From Streptomyces violaceusniger Tu 4113 (lineage in GTDB: Bacteria > Actinomycetota > Actinomycetes > Streptomycetales > Streptomycetaceae), in assembly GCF_000147815.2 (NCBI RefSeq), contig NC_015957.1, positions 9,300,001-9,364,000 on the forward strand: a stretch of DNA of 64,000 bases, given 5' to 3'. The first letter of the stretch is position 1. The number at the start of each line of letters is the position of its first letter. Below the pieces are notes generated by a model. It did not search any database. It was not told the origin of the DNA and worked only from the letters and a program-made list of their open reading frames with translations. Of the stretch, positions 57,637 to 64,000 are shown piece by piece. A program made the position numbers and the translations under genes.

Positions 57637-58148
57637 ACGATGACGGGCCGCTGCGCCCGCCGGGCGAGCCGCCCCGCGACCGAGCCGAAGATCCGCCCCA
57701 CCAGCCCGTGCGTGGAGCCCACCACAATGGCGTCGGCCGCGTACTCCCGGCCGACCTCCTCCAGCTCATGGCAGATGTCCCCGCCTCGCTCGACGAGGAT
57801 CCAGGGCACCTCGGAGAGATGATCGGCGCAGGCCAGCTCGAGCCCCAGCACCTCGGTGCGGTGATCGGGGACGTCGACGAAGACCGGCGGCTCGCAGCCC
57901 GCCCACACCGTCGTCGGCAGCCGGTTGGCCACGTGGACGATGATCAGCCCTGAGCCTGAGCGCCGGGCCATGCCGATGGCGTAGGCGAGGGCGCGTTCGC
58001 TGGACATGGAGCCATCGAATCCCACCACAACACCGTGCTGGAACGCTGGATCGCAGGAATGACGTGTTTCTTCCGCCGCTTCGGGGGTCGCCATGTGATC
58101 GGCGACCCGCTTGCGGTCCGCGGGTTCGGGGATTTCGTGACCGGCCAT
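57627..58148 (-). CDS. Universal stress protein (UspA family)
   Basis: 173 aa. One Usp domain from about residue 38: GVVVGFDGSMSSERALAYAI, LIIVHVANRLP and the ATP-binding pattern GSTHGLVGRIFGSVAGRLAR followed by QRPVIVIP. An N-terminal extension of about 37 residues is polar. Such proteins respond to starvation or stress. Monocistronic, divergent from a small membrane-protein gene. Confidence 0.92.
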   Translation of the reverse strand: MAGHEIPEPADRKRVADHMATPEAAEETRHSCDPAFQHGVVVGFDGSMSSERALAYAIGMARRSGSGLIIVHVANRLPTTVWAGCEPPVFVDVPDHRTEVLGLELACADHLSEVPWILVERGGDICHELEEVGREYAADAIVVGSTHGLVGRIFGSVAGRLARRAQRPVIVIP

Positions 58149-58646
58149 CGGTGTCTCGGCGAAGGATGTCCTCGTGCGGAGGGATCGGCGGGGGCTCAGG
58201 TTGGGGGTTGTCGGGGGACTTGAGCTCCGCTGGAGCTCGGGGACGATCTCGAGGGGTCGAAATCCGTCCGGGATTCATCTTTCCAAGCCCTTACCCCCAA
58301 GGGTACGGCGGCATTCACCACCTGCCCAGAGGTAGCCACGGGAGCGGAGCCGCCCGAAGCGTTCCCCGGAGCATGCCGGAGGGCGGCCCGTAACGCAATG
58401 CCCCAAGTGGTCCCCGCCACGCCCGGGCCACGGCCTGGTGCCCGGGCCGGCCGGACCGCCTCGGTACGCCGCGCCGCCGCCCGGCAGTGACCTGGGGGCG
58501 GGCCGGGCGTTGTAGTAGCGGCAGCCGGTGCGGCGGCCCCGGCCCGACCCGCTCACCTGCCCGGATCCCCGGCCCGGCGCCCCTCCCCACCCCCGCGCGG
58601 AGCGCCCTGCCGACATCTCGCCGGCCGCTCGAGAGGAGCCTTGCCC
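58149..58646. other. Divergent intergenic region without a gene
   Basis: GAGCTCC-GCT-GGAGCTC (58222-58238) is a 7-bp palindrome about 75 bp upstream of the usp start and may be an operator. The remainder is GC-rich and featureless to my eye, apart from the GAGAGGAG ribosome-binding site at its right end. Confidence 0.4.
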
Positions 58647-59021
58647 GTGTCCGTCGCCCGCGAGTACGACGCCCCCGGCGGCATCCCCGGCGACACGGCC
58701 GGGACACCCGGACGGCCCCATATTCCAAGCCTCGCTCGAGCCCCGGTCCAGCCCACCGCTAGCGACGCGGTGAGCGAGGTGATCCGCTGGGCGGCCTTCG
58801 GCTGTGCCGTGGTCCCCGTCGTCCTGCTCATGTGCGGATTACCCGTCGGCGGCGCCCTGGGGGCCGGTGCGGGCCTCGCCGCCGTGACGGCCGCCAGCCG
58901 CGCCCTGCTGCGCCATTCCGAGCGCACCGCGGCCCGGCTGGACGCGGACGGCGCCAGCCCGCACCGGGGCCGCCACGGCCGTACGGGGATCGGCGCGCAC
59001 CGGGGCGGCCGCCGCGTCTGA
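58647..59021 (+). CDS. Hypothetical membrane protein with one helical hairpin
   Basis: 124 aa from GTG 58647, eight bases after GAGAGGAG (TTG 58641 is less well spaced). A disordered N-terminus of about 45 residues, then two hydrophobic segments (WAAFGCAVVPVVLLMCGLPV and GGALGAGAGLAAVTAASRAL), then a basic tail (HRGRHGRTGIGAHRGGRRV). Resembles small Streptomyces membrane proteins encoded near adpA; no function known. Confidence 0.65.
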   Translation: MSVAREYDAPGGIPGDTAGTPGRPHIPSLARAPVQPTASDAVSEVIRWAAFGCAVVPVVLLMCGLPVGGALGAGAGLAAVTAASRALLRHSERTAARLDADGASPHRGRHGRTGIGAHRGGRRV

Positions 59022-59519
59022 AGGACGCGCGAAGGGACCGGGGCCGGGGACGCGGTCCGTAGCGCTCCGTACACTCAGCGCTGATGGAGCGCCGCTGGAG
59101 CGTCGCTCGAGCCCGGAGGATGTACGAGCCGGCCGTACGCCGGTCGCATGACGCATCCGTACGCATGCGCCCGCTTGTTTTGAGCCAACTTCCGGCCACA
59201 CTTCTTCCCTTGGCAAACGCCGTGCTCAACACCCGTCCGGCCAGCGTGGAAAGGGGTCAGCGGCGCACGTACCCCCTACGGGAAGTGGGTGTCCGCACAA
59301 GGCGTACTTCACAGCGAGGGCTACGAGTGCAACGCTTCGTGATCGAATGCTTCGCGCCAAGTTCCCATGTCGACATAGTGGCGGGTGGTGAACTGGTCAC
59401 GGCGACCACACGCGACACAGTAGATTCGATCTTGGCCATGACCGGCGGGGGAACCGTTCAGGACCGAGGGGAAACGTGCAGGACCGAGAGGACGCGACCA
59501 CCGAGGGGGGCTTAGTGCC
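59022..59519 (+). promoter_or_regulatory. Long upstream region of adpA
   Basis: The 498 bp before adpA are less GC-rich than average and contain no convincing gene. On the minus strand TGGCGCGAAG (59359-59350) matches the AdpA consensus TGGCSNGWWY at nine of ten positions, fitting the known autoregulation of adpA. The roughly 500-bp length agrees with the complex regulation known for this gene. Confidence 0.5.
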
Positions 59520-60833
59520 ATGAGCCAGGACTCCACGACCGTACCGGAGACCTCGCGCAAGCTCTCCGGACGCCGGCGACGAGAAATCGTCGCGGTGCTG
59601 CTGTTCAGCGGCGGCCCCATCTTCGAAAGCTCCATCCCGCTCTCCGTCTTCGGTATCGACCGGCAGGACGCCGGAGTCCCTCGGTACCGATTGCTGGTGT
59701 GCGCGGGCGAAGATGTGCCACTGCGAACGACTGGCGGACTGGAACTGACCGCACCATACGGCCTGGAGGCACTCTCCCGGGCCGGCACCGTCGTCGTACC
59801 GGCCTGGCGGTCGATAACCCAGCCGCCACCGGCCGCCGCGCTCGACGCGCTGCGCCGCGCGCACGAGGAGGGCGCGCGGATCGTGGGCCTGTGCACCGGG
59901 GCCTTCGTACTGGCCGCCGCCGGGCTGCTGGACGGCCGCCCGGCGACCACCCACTGGATGTACGCGCCGACGCTCGCCAAGCGCTATCCGTCGGTCCATG
60001 TGGACCCCCGCGAGCTCTTCGTCGACGACGGCGACGTACTGACCTCGGCGGGCACCGCCGCCGGGATCGATCTGTGCCTGCACATCGTGCGCACCGACCA
60101 CGGCGCGGACGCCGCCGGCGCCCTCGCCCGGCGCCTGGTCGTCCCGCCACGCCGCAGCGGAGGGCAGGAGCGCTATCTGGACAGGTCGTTACCAGAGGAG
60201 ATCGGGGCGGATCCGCTCGCCGAGGTGGTGGCGTGGGCGCTCGAGCATCTGCACGAGCAGTTCGACGTCGAGGCCCTGGCGGCGCGTGCCTATATGAGCC
60301 GCAGAACCTTCGACCGCAGGTTCCGCTCGCTCACTGGGAGCGCTCCACTGCAGTGGCTGATCACCCAGCGGGTGCTGCAGGCGCAGCGGCTCCTGGAGAC
60401 CTCCGACTACTCGGTCGACGAGGTCGCCGGCCGCTGCGGCTTCCGTTCGCCGGTCGCGCTGCGCGGGCACTTCCGGCGGCAGCTCGGGTCCTCCCCGGCC
60501 GCCTACCGGGCCGCGTACCGCGCCCGCAGGCCCCAGGGCGGGCCGGCGGAGCGTACGGACCGCCCCGACCGGCTGGAGCGGGCCGACCGGCCCGACCGCG
60601 CCGAGGTGATCGAGCCCCGCTCGGGCGACCACTCCCTGCCGCTGCGGCGACAGGGCCCGCCCGGCGGTCCCACCGGTCACTCGGGGCATCCTCCGCACCA
60701 CCATCACGCTCCGCATCCGGACCCTGGCAAACCGGAGTCGGACTCCTACGCCCCACGCCTGCCCGAACAGGCCGCAGGCCGCGCTCCGGGCCGCCCGTCC
60801 CTGCCCGGCCAGCGGGAACGCCCCGTAGGGTGA
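59520..60833 (+). CDS. adpA: AdpA, AraC-family master regulator of development and secondary metabolism
   Basis: 437 aa. DJ-1/PfpI-like dimerisation domain at about 20-195 (VAVLLFSGGPIFESSIPLSV, ARIVGLCTGAFVLAAAGLLD, TTHWMYAPTLAKRYPSVHVD), then double AraC HTH at about 235-330 (QFDVEALAARAYMSRRTFDR, YSVDEVAGRCGFRSPVALRG). TTA at 60189-60191 codes for Leu in DRSLPEEIG, exactly in the linker, as in known adpA genes, so translation needs the bldA tRNA. The C-terminal ~110 residues are a disordered tail rich in Arg/Asp/Pro and His (HSGHPPHHHHAPHPD). Activates hundreds of genes for aerial growth and antibiotics. Confidence 0.96.
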   Translation: MSQDSTTVPETSRKLSGRRRREIVAVLLFSGGPIFESSIPLSVFGIDRQDAGVPRYRLLVCAGEDVPLRTTGGLELTAPYGLEALSRAGTVVVPAWRSITQPPPAAALDALRRAHEEGARIVGLCTGAFVLAAAGLLDGRPATTHWMYAPTLAKRYPSVHVDPRELFVDDGDVLTSAGTAAGIDLCLHIVRTDHGADAAGALARRLVVPPRRSGGQERYLDRSLPEEIGADPLAEVVAWALEHLHEQFDVEALAARAYMSRRTFDRRFRSLTGSAPLQWLITQRVLQAQRLLETSDYSVDEVAGRCGFRSPVALRGHFRRQLGSSPAAYRAAYRARRPQGGPAERTDRPDRLERADRPDRAEVIEPRSGDHSLPLRRQGPPGGPTGHSGHPPHHHHAPHPDPGKPESDSYAPRLPEQAAGRAPGRPSLPGQRERPVG

Positions 60834-60838
60834 GACGT

Positions 60839-61447
60839 ATGAACGATCGCATGGTGTGGATCGACTGCGAGATGACCGGGCTCTCGCTGGCGAACGACGC
60901 GCTTATCGAGGTGGCCGCGCTGGTCACGGACTCCGAGCTGAACATCCAGGGCGAGGGAGTGGACATCGTTGTCCGGCCCCCCGCGGAAGCGCTGGTCACC
61001 ATGCCCGAGGTGGTGCGCGACATGCACACCACCTCCGGCCTGCTCGCCGAGCTCGAGGGCGGGACCACGCTCGAGGACGCCCAGGACCAGGTCCTGGCCT
61101 ACATCCGCAAGCACGTCCCCGAGGCCGGCAAGGCCCCGCTGTGCGGAAACTCGGTCGGCACCGACCGAGGCTTCCTCCTCCGGGACATGCCGACGCTCGA
61201 GAGCTACCTCCACTACCGGATCGTCGACGTCTCCTCGATCAAGGAGCTGGCCCGCCGCTGGTATCCGCGGGCCTACTTCAACAGCCCCAAGAAGAACGGC
61301 AACCACCGCGCGCTCGCGGACATCCACGAGTCCATCGCCGAGCTGCGCTACTACCGTGAAGCGATCTTCGTCCCCGCGCCCGGCCCGGACTCGGACACGG
61401 CGAAGACCATCGCGGCCAAGCACGTCCTGCCCGCCCGGCAGACCTGA
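60839..61447 (+). CDS. orn: Oligoribonuclease
   Basis: 202 aa from ATG 60839, five bases after the adpA stop. DEDDh 3'-5' exonuclease: MVWIDCEMTGLSLANDALIE, SVGTDRGFLLRDMPTLESYL, YFNSPKKNGNHRALADIHES. Degrades di- to pentanucleotides, including pGpG from c-di-GMP turnover. The adpA-orn order is typical of Streptomyces. A perfect 13-bp stem follows. Confidence 0.96.
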   Translation: MNDRMVWIDCEMTGLSLANDALIEVAALVTDSELNIQGEGVDIVVRPPAEALVTMPEVVRDMHTTSGLLAELEGGTTLEDAQDQVLAYIRKHVPEAGKAPLCGNSVGTDRGFLLRDMPTLESYLHYRIVDVSSIKELARRWYPRAYFNSPKKNGNHRALADIHESIAELRYYREAIFVPAPGPDSDTAKTIAAKHVLPARQT

Positions 61448-61465
61448 CCCGGGCCGGCCCGACCC

Positions 61466-61506
61466 GGTGCTCGCTCCCGACACCCCGAAAGCCGGGAGCG
61501 AGCACC
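61466..61506 (+). terminator. orn terminator
   Basis: GGTGCTCGCTCCC and GGGAGCGAGCACC pair over 13 bp around a 15-base loop. Confidence 0.8.
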
Positions 61507-61558
61507 CCTTCGGACCCTGTACACTTTTTCTCGGCCGGTGCGGAAAGCGCCGGTCATG

Positions 61559-61631
61559 GTGGGTATAGCTCAGATGGTAGAGCACCTGGTTGTGGTCCAG
61601 GATGTCGCGGGTTCGAGTCCCGTTACTCACC
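61559..61631 (+). tRNA. tRNA-His (anticodon GTG)
   Basis: Complete cloverleaf: acceptor GTGGGTA / TACTCAC, D-arm GCTC...GAGC, anticodon stem CCTGG/CCAGG with loop TTGTGGT, T-arm GCGGG-TTCGAGT-CCCGT. G at 61558 can serve as the extra G-1 opposite C73. CCA is not encoded. TACACT at 61520 may be the -10 element. Confidence 0.96.
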
Positions 61632-61637
61632 CTCTAC

Positions 61638-61681
61638 GAAGTGGCCGCTGACCTGTGAAAACGGGGCAGCGGCCACTTTCG
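61638..61681 (+). terminator. Terminator of tRNA-His
   Basis: AGTGGCCGCTG (61640-61650) and CAGCGGCCACT (61667-61677) pair perfectly; TTTCG follows. Confidence 0.7.
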
Positions 61682-61706
61682 TCCCTCCCCGTGGCCGCGC
61701 CCGGAG

Positions 61707-62558
61707 TCAGTGCAGGGCCTCGATGGCCTTAAGGATCAACGCCCGCGCCTCGGCCCCGTACACGGCATGTCGGTGCAACTCTCCGAACGCCTTGAGGTAC
61801 TGCACCACCTCGTCAGGCGCTGTGATCTTCACGGAAGCCGACAGCGGCTCATGGTCCACGCGTTCGTCGTCAAAGACCGTGAACGACTCAATGGGCCACA
61901 TGATCCGCTCCGCAGAGGCCGGGATGATCCCCAGCGACACCGAGGGCAGGTCCATCGCCGAGAGCAGCGATCCCAGTTGTCCGGCCATCACGCCCGCGTC
62001 TCCGAGCCGGTATCGGAGCACCGTCTCTTCCAAGAGGATGGCGAAGGTGCGCCCGGATTTCCGGATGATGGCGGAACGGTCCATGCGGGCAGTGACCGCG
62101 TCGTCCACATCGTCGGGTAGGCCACGGAAGGTGGCGATGGCGCGGAGGAGCGCGGTGGCGTAGCCGGGGGTCTGCAAGAAGCCGGGAACCACGTTGGAGC
62201 AGTACACCTTGAAGTGCCTGGTGCGCCCGAACAGTGGCAGATTTGCCTTCTGGAGCTGCTTGAGCCCGGTGCGCTGGAGGCGCTTCCACTGGACGTACAT
62301 GGAATCGGCCTGGCGATTTGCCGCGACCAGGGCGGGCGCCTGCTCCTCGGTCTCACAGGCACGGCACCAGGCCCGGAGATCGTCGTCGGAGGGCGCGGTG
62401 CGGGCGTTCTCTATTCGCGAGGATTTCGCCTCGCTCCACCCGCACCGGACTGCCAATTCTCGTTTGGTAAGCCCCGCGTCCAGTCGGATCTCGCGGAGCC
62501 GCGCGGCGAGCGCTTCACGCGCGGCCTGCACGCTGGACGAGGGGGAACTGGGTGGCAT
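61707..62558 (-). CDS. XRE-DUF5753 regulator
   Basis: 283 aa. HTH at about 15-60 (LREIRLDAGLTKRELAVRCG, SEAKSSRIENARTAPSDDDL), then the DUF5753 domain (FKVYCSNVVPGFLQTPGYAT, EETVLRYRLGDAGVMAGQLG, IMWPIESFTVFDD). This is the Scr1/BldB-partner-like class very numerous in Streptomyces. The next gene upstream on this strand is a DUF6879 gene ending 21 bp away, so the two are an operon of regulator plus small partner. Confidence 0.9.
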   Translation of the reverse strand: MPPSSPSSSVQAAREALAARLREIRLDAGLTKRELAVRCGWSEAKSSRIENARTAPSDDDLRAWCRACETEEQAPALVAANRQADSMYVQWKRLQRTGLKQLQKANLPLFGRTRHFKVYCSNVVPGFLQTPGYATALLRAIATFRGLPDDVDDAVTARMDRSAIIRKSGRTFAILLEETVLRYRLGDAGVMAGQLGSLLSAMDLPSVSLGIIPASAERIMWPIESFTVFDDERVDHEPLSASVKITAPDEVVQYLKAFGELHRHAVYGAEARALILKAIEALH

Positions 62559-62579
62559 GCTCTTCTGTCGTCGTCGTAC

Positions 62580-63101
62580 TTAGCGGATCTCATACTGGTC
62601 GTGCGGCACGGCGTGCTCCCAGATGCTCTCAAAGGCGGCCGCGTTGCGCTCGACGAGTGCCCTGTCGTCGAAGAATTCCTCGCCGAGCCAGTCGCCGTTC
62701 CCTGAGAAGTCGTGGACTCGGATCACCTGGTTGTCGAAGATCCAGAAGTCGCAGCCGGGCATCAGGAGGTCGGCGGTTCGGCGACGGGGCAGCCACCGCA
62801 CTTGTTCGCCCGCTTCCACGTTGGCGCGCGTCTGGTAGTGCTCCCAGCGGATGTAGTCGCTGACCGGTTCGGAGACGACCCGGGCACGGCGTACCACCAC
62901 GCCACGGGCTACGGCGTCCGCGATGTCCTGGTGGAACGGACGCCACCAGGAGGTGCGGTCGTCCCAGTTGACGCGCTCGCCTTTCTGCCATCCCTCGAAG
63001 CGCGGGTTGCTGTAGTACGTGTCCCGCATCTCCAGGTGGACGGCGGACCGCTTGGCGTTGGCCAACTGCTCATCGAACGACGTCGGGATGCTCGATGGCA
63101 T
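62580..63101 (-). CDS. DUF6879 family protein
   Basis: 173 aa from ATG 63101, six bases after GAGGGAGG. Family features: AVHLEMRDTYYS, VRRARVVSEPVSDYIRWEHY, NVEAGEQVRWLPRRRTADLL, PGCDFWIFDNQVIRVHDFSG. These proteins are the regular neighbours of XRE-DUF5753 regulators and may act as their antagonists; the mechanism is unproven. The first 32 bases overlap the preceding gene, so translation is coupled. Confidence 0.85.
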   Translation of the reverse strand: MPSSIPTSFDEQLANAKRSAVHLEMRDTYYSNPRFEGWQKGERVNWDDRTSWWRPFHQDIADAVARGVVVRRARVVSEPVSDYIRWEHYQTRANVEAGEQVRWLPRRRTADLLMPGCDFWIFDNQVIRVHDFSGNGDWLGEEFFDDRALVERNAAAFESIWEHAVPHDQYEIR

Positions 63102-63444
63102 CACATGCCTCCCTCAGAATGTGCACCATGCGCACGGGGATCCGCACGACTGCCTCGTAGTCGGGCAGCGGCCCGGTGGACCGCACCTCGTCCTCCAGTT
63201 CCTCGCCTGCCTTCCATCCCTGGAAGACGAGTTCCTTCTTCTCGTCGTCCACCCACACGCGGGGACAGTTCTTCTCGTCGGTGTCCGGATCAATGCCGAT
63301 GAACCGTAGCGCCACGATGCCCTCCAACGCTCTGATGCTTACACGGACTTGCACCACCGTGGGCTCTTCGAGAGAAACCGTCAAGGGCGCGCAGTGGCAT
63401 CGGAGCTCGTGAGAAAACTCGGGTGCAAGCTGCTGCAAGTTCAT
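63070..63444 (-). CDS. Hypothetical protein, first gene of the XRE/DUF6879 cassette
   Basis: 124 aa from ATG 63444; GTG codons further upstream only enlarge a non-conserved N-terminus. Beta-rich soluble protein: ELRCHCAPLTVSLEEPTVVQ, RVSIRALEGIVALRFIGIDP, VWVDDEKKELVFQGWKAGEE. No family recognised. It overlaps the DUF6879 start by 32 bp and is divergent from the TTA-containing gene at the edge (102-bp spacer). Its GC content is lower than that of the genes to the left. Confidence 0.6.
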   Translation of the reverse strand: MNLQQLAPEFSHELRCHCAPLTVSLEEPTVVQVRVSIRALEGIVALRFIGIDPDTDEKNCPRVWVDDEKKELVFQGWKAGEELEDEVRSTGPLPDYEAVVRIPVRMVHILREACDAIEHPDVVR

Positions 63445-63546
63445 GGCGCCTGCAAGGCCCAGGTTCGTAGCGTCAGCGGGTACGACGAAACCCCGGCGAG
63501 GCGGCGGAGCCTCCCGGGGCGCGGCCAACGCCACAAGGAGCGCAGC

Positions 63547-64000
63547 ATGGCCACCTCTACGACCCAAGCCCTCCCGTGGACACCGCCGAACAAACAGGAC
63601 ATCGAGGCGTTACCGGTGGGCACATGGTGGGACGCCATCGACGCGCCCACCCCTATCGCCGACCGCGCCCTGGAATTGCTCGGCGGCCGATCCGGCGCCG
63701 TCATCCAGGACGGCCTCTACGGCAAGACGTACTGGCTGATCGGCATCGACACCGCCCGCAGTTGGTGCATCCGCCAAGTCCGCGTCCTCACCACGCTCAC
63801 CGACGAAGGCACCCTCCTTGGCGTACCGCCCGCCGCCTGGGGGCCCGAGCACCGGACGCACTGGCGGATCCCGCTCGGCCCGGACCGGTATCTGACCGAC
63901 ACCAATCACCTGGCCCACGCCCTGCGCCAGGCCGTTGACGAAGTCCTCGGCCCCGCACCGGACGGTCGGCAGCTCTGCTATCGCTGCCAACTGCCCACCG
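63547..64000 (+). CDS. Hypothetical protein with TTA codon, truncated by the window end
   Basis: 151 visible codons from ATG 63547, six bases after AAGGAG. The sequence reads MATSTTQALPWTPPNKQDIE and has a compact domain (DAIDAPTPIADRALELLGGR, YWLIGIDTARSWCIRQVRVL, LAHALRQAVDEVLG) before RQLCYRCQLPT, where a CxxC pair starts. Codon 22 (63610-63612) is TTA, suggesting bldA-dependent expression. No family recognised; it faces the DUF6879 cassette. Confidence 0.65.
   Translation, partial: MATSTTQALPWTPPNKQDIEALPVGTWWDAIDAPTPIADRALELLGGRSGAVIQDGLYGKTYWLIGIDTARSWCIRQVRVLTTLTDEGTLLGVPPAAWGPEHRTHWRIPLGPDRYLTDTNHLAHALRQAVDEVLGPAPDGRQLCYRCQLPT

Noticed and set aside
59084..59515. 143-codon frame upstream of adpA
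   Set aside because: No ribosome-binding site, no similarity, mixed codon use and overlap with the expected adpA regulatory region.
1..64000. Prophage, insertion sequence or integrative element
   Set aside because: No transposase, integrase or phage structural genes are seen, and no direct-repeat attachment copy of the tRNA-His 3' end was found inside the window.

Overview
The window is chromosomal DNA of a Streptomyces or very close relative. The GC content is very high, with GC-rich third codon positions. It carries adpA with its TTA codon, followed by orn and tRNA-His(GTG). A leucine/isovalerate catabolic operon ends in acdH, and a GlcNAc-type hexosaminidase has a DasR-like box. Rare TTA codons sit in a few regulators, and several genes look leaderless. 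The 42-61 kb stretch matches my memory of the S. coelicolor SCO2774-SCO2793 region (acyl-CoA dehydrogenase, liu genes, hexosaminidase, glmS, adpA, orn); this was not checked by a search.

Layout. 0-7 kb: regulators (XRE fragment, MarR-GNAT fusion), an ECF-type sigma factor with a membrane partner of the CU044_5270 type, a methyltransferase that probably starts at CTG, and an aldo/keto reductase divergent from its MmyB-type regulator. 7-23.5 kb: a 0.7-kb duplicated non-coding block, a TIM-barrel isomerase, an EamA exporter with a repeat-built tail facing a LysR regulator, an OleD/Mgt-like macrolide glycosyltransferase, a GH3 lipoprotein, an atypical SDR with iterons upstream, a secreted S28 peptidase, a fused ABC exporter and an AraC-type regulator. 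23.6-35 kb: a secreted GH65 enzyme, a four-gene overlapping operon (hydrolase, acyltransferase, histidine kinase, response regulator), a secreted M1-type peptidase and a CseBC-like two-component pair. 35-41 kb: an endonuclease/exonuclease/phosphatase-type membrane protein with 21 octapeptide repeats, an ArsR-SRPBCC pair, and a cold-shock cluster (SCO5918-like protein, Csp, DEAD-box helicase). 41-50 kb: acyl-CoA metabolism, namely tesB, an acyl-CoA dehydrogenase, a TetR regulator and the operon carboxyltransferase, biotin carboxylase, HMG-CoA lyase, acdH. 50-57 kb: a small Cys-rich secreted protein, a frameshifted XRE/membrane regulator with three TTA codons, GH20 hexosaminidase, a DUF4429-SHOCT protein and glmS. 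57-64 kb: universal stress protein, adpA, orn, tRNA-His, then an accessory XRE-DUF5753/DUF6879 cassette and a truncated TTA-containing gene at the edge.

How the genes work together. The liu-type operon, tesB and the acyl-CoA dehydrogenase form a branched-chain and fatty acyl-CoA degradation block; the TetR gene faces the operon across a strong inverted repeat. The hexosaminidase and glmS are both amino-sugar genes, and the DasR-like box ties the first to GlcNAc signalling. adpA is the developmental master regulator and is read through the bldA tRNA.

The most unusual features are non-coding or repeat-based. A csp leader contains a true U-tract intrinsic terminator. One intergenic element occurs in three copies. 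Many minisatellites occur whose unit length is a multiple of three inside genes (15, 18, 21, 24, 27 bp), while those outside genes have units of 12, 13 and 17 bp. Start codons were moved from the longest open frame wherever the ribosome-binding site, signal peptide or family N-terminus argued for it.
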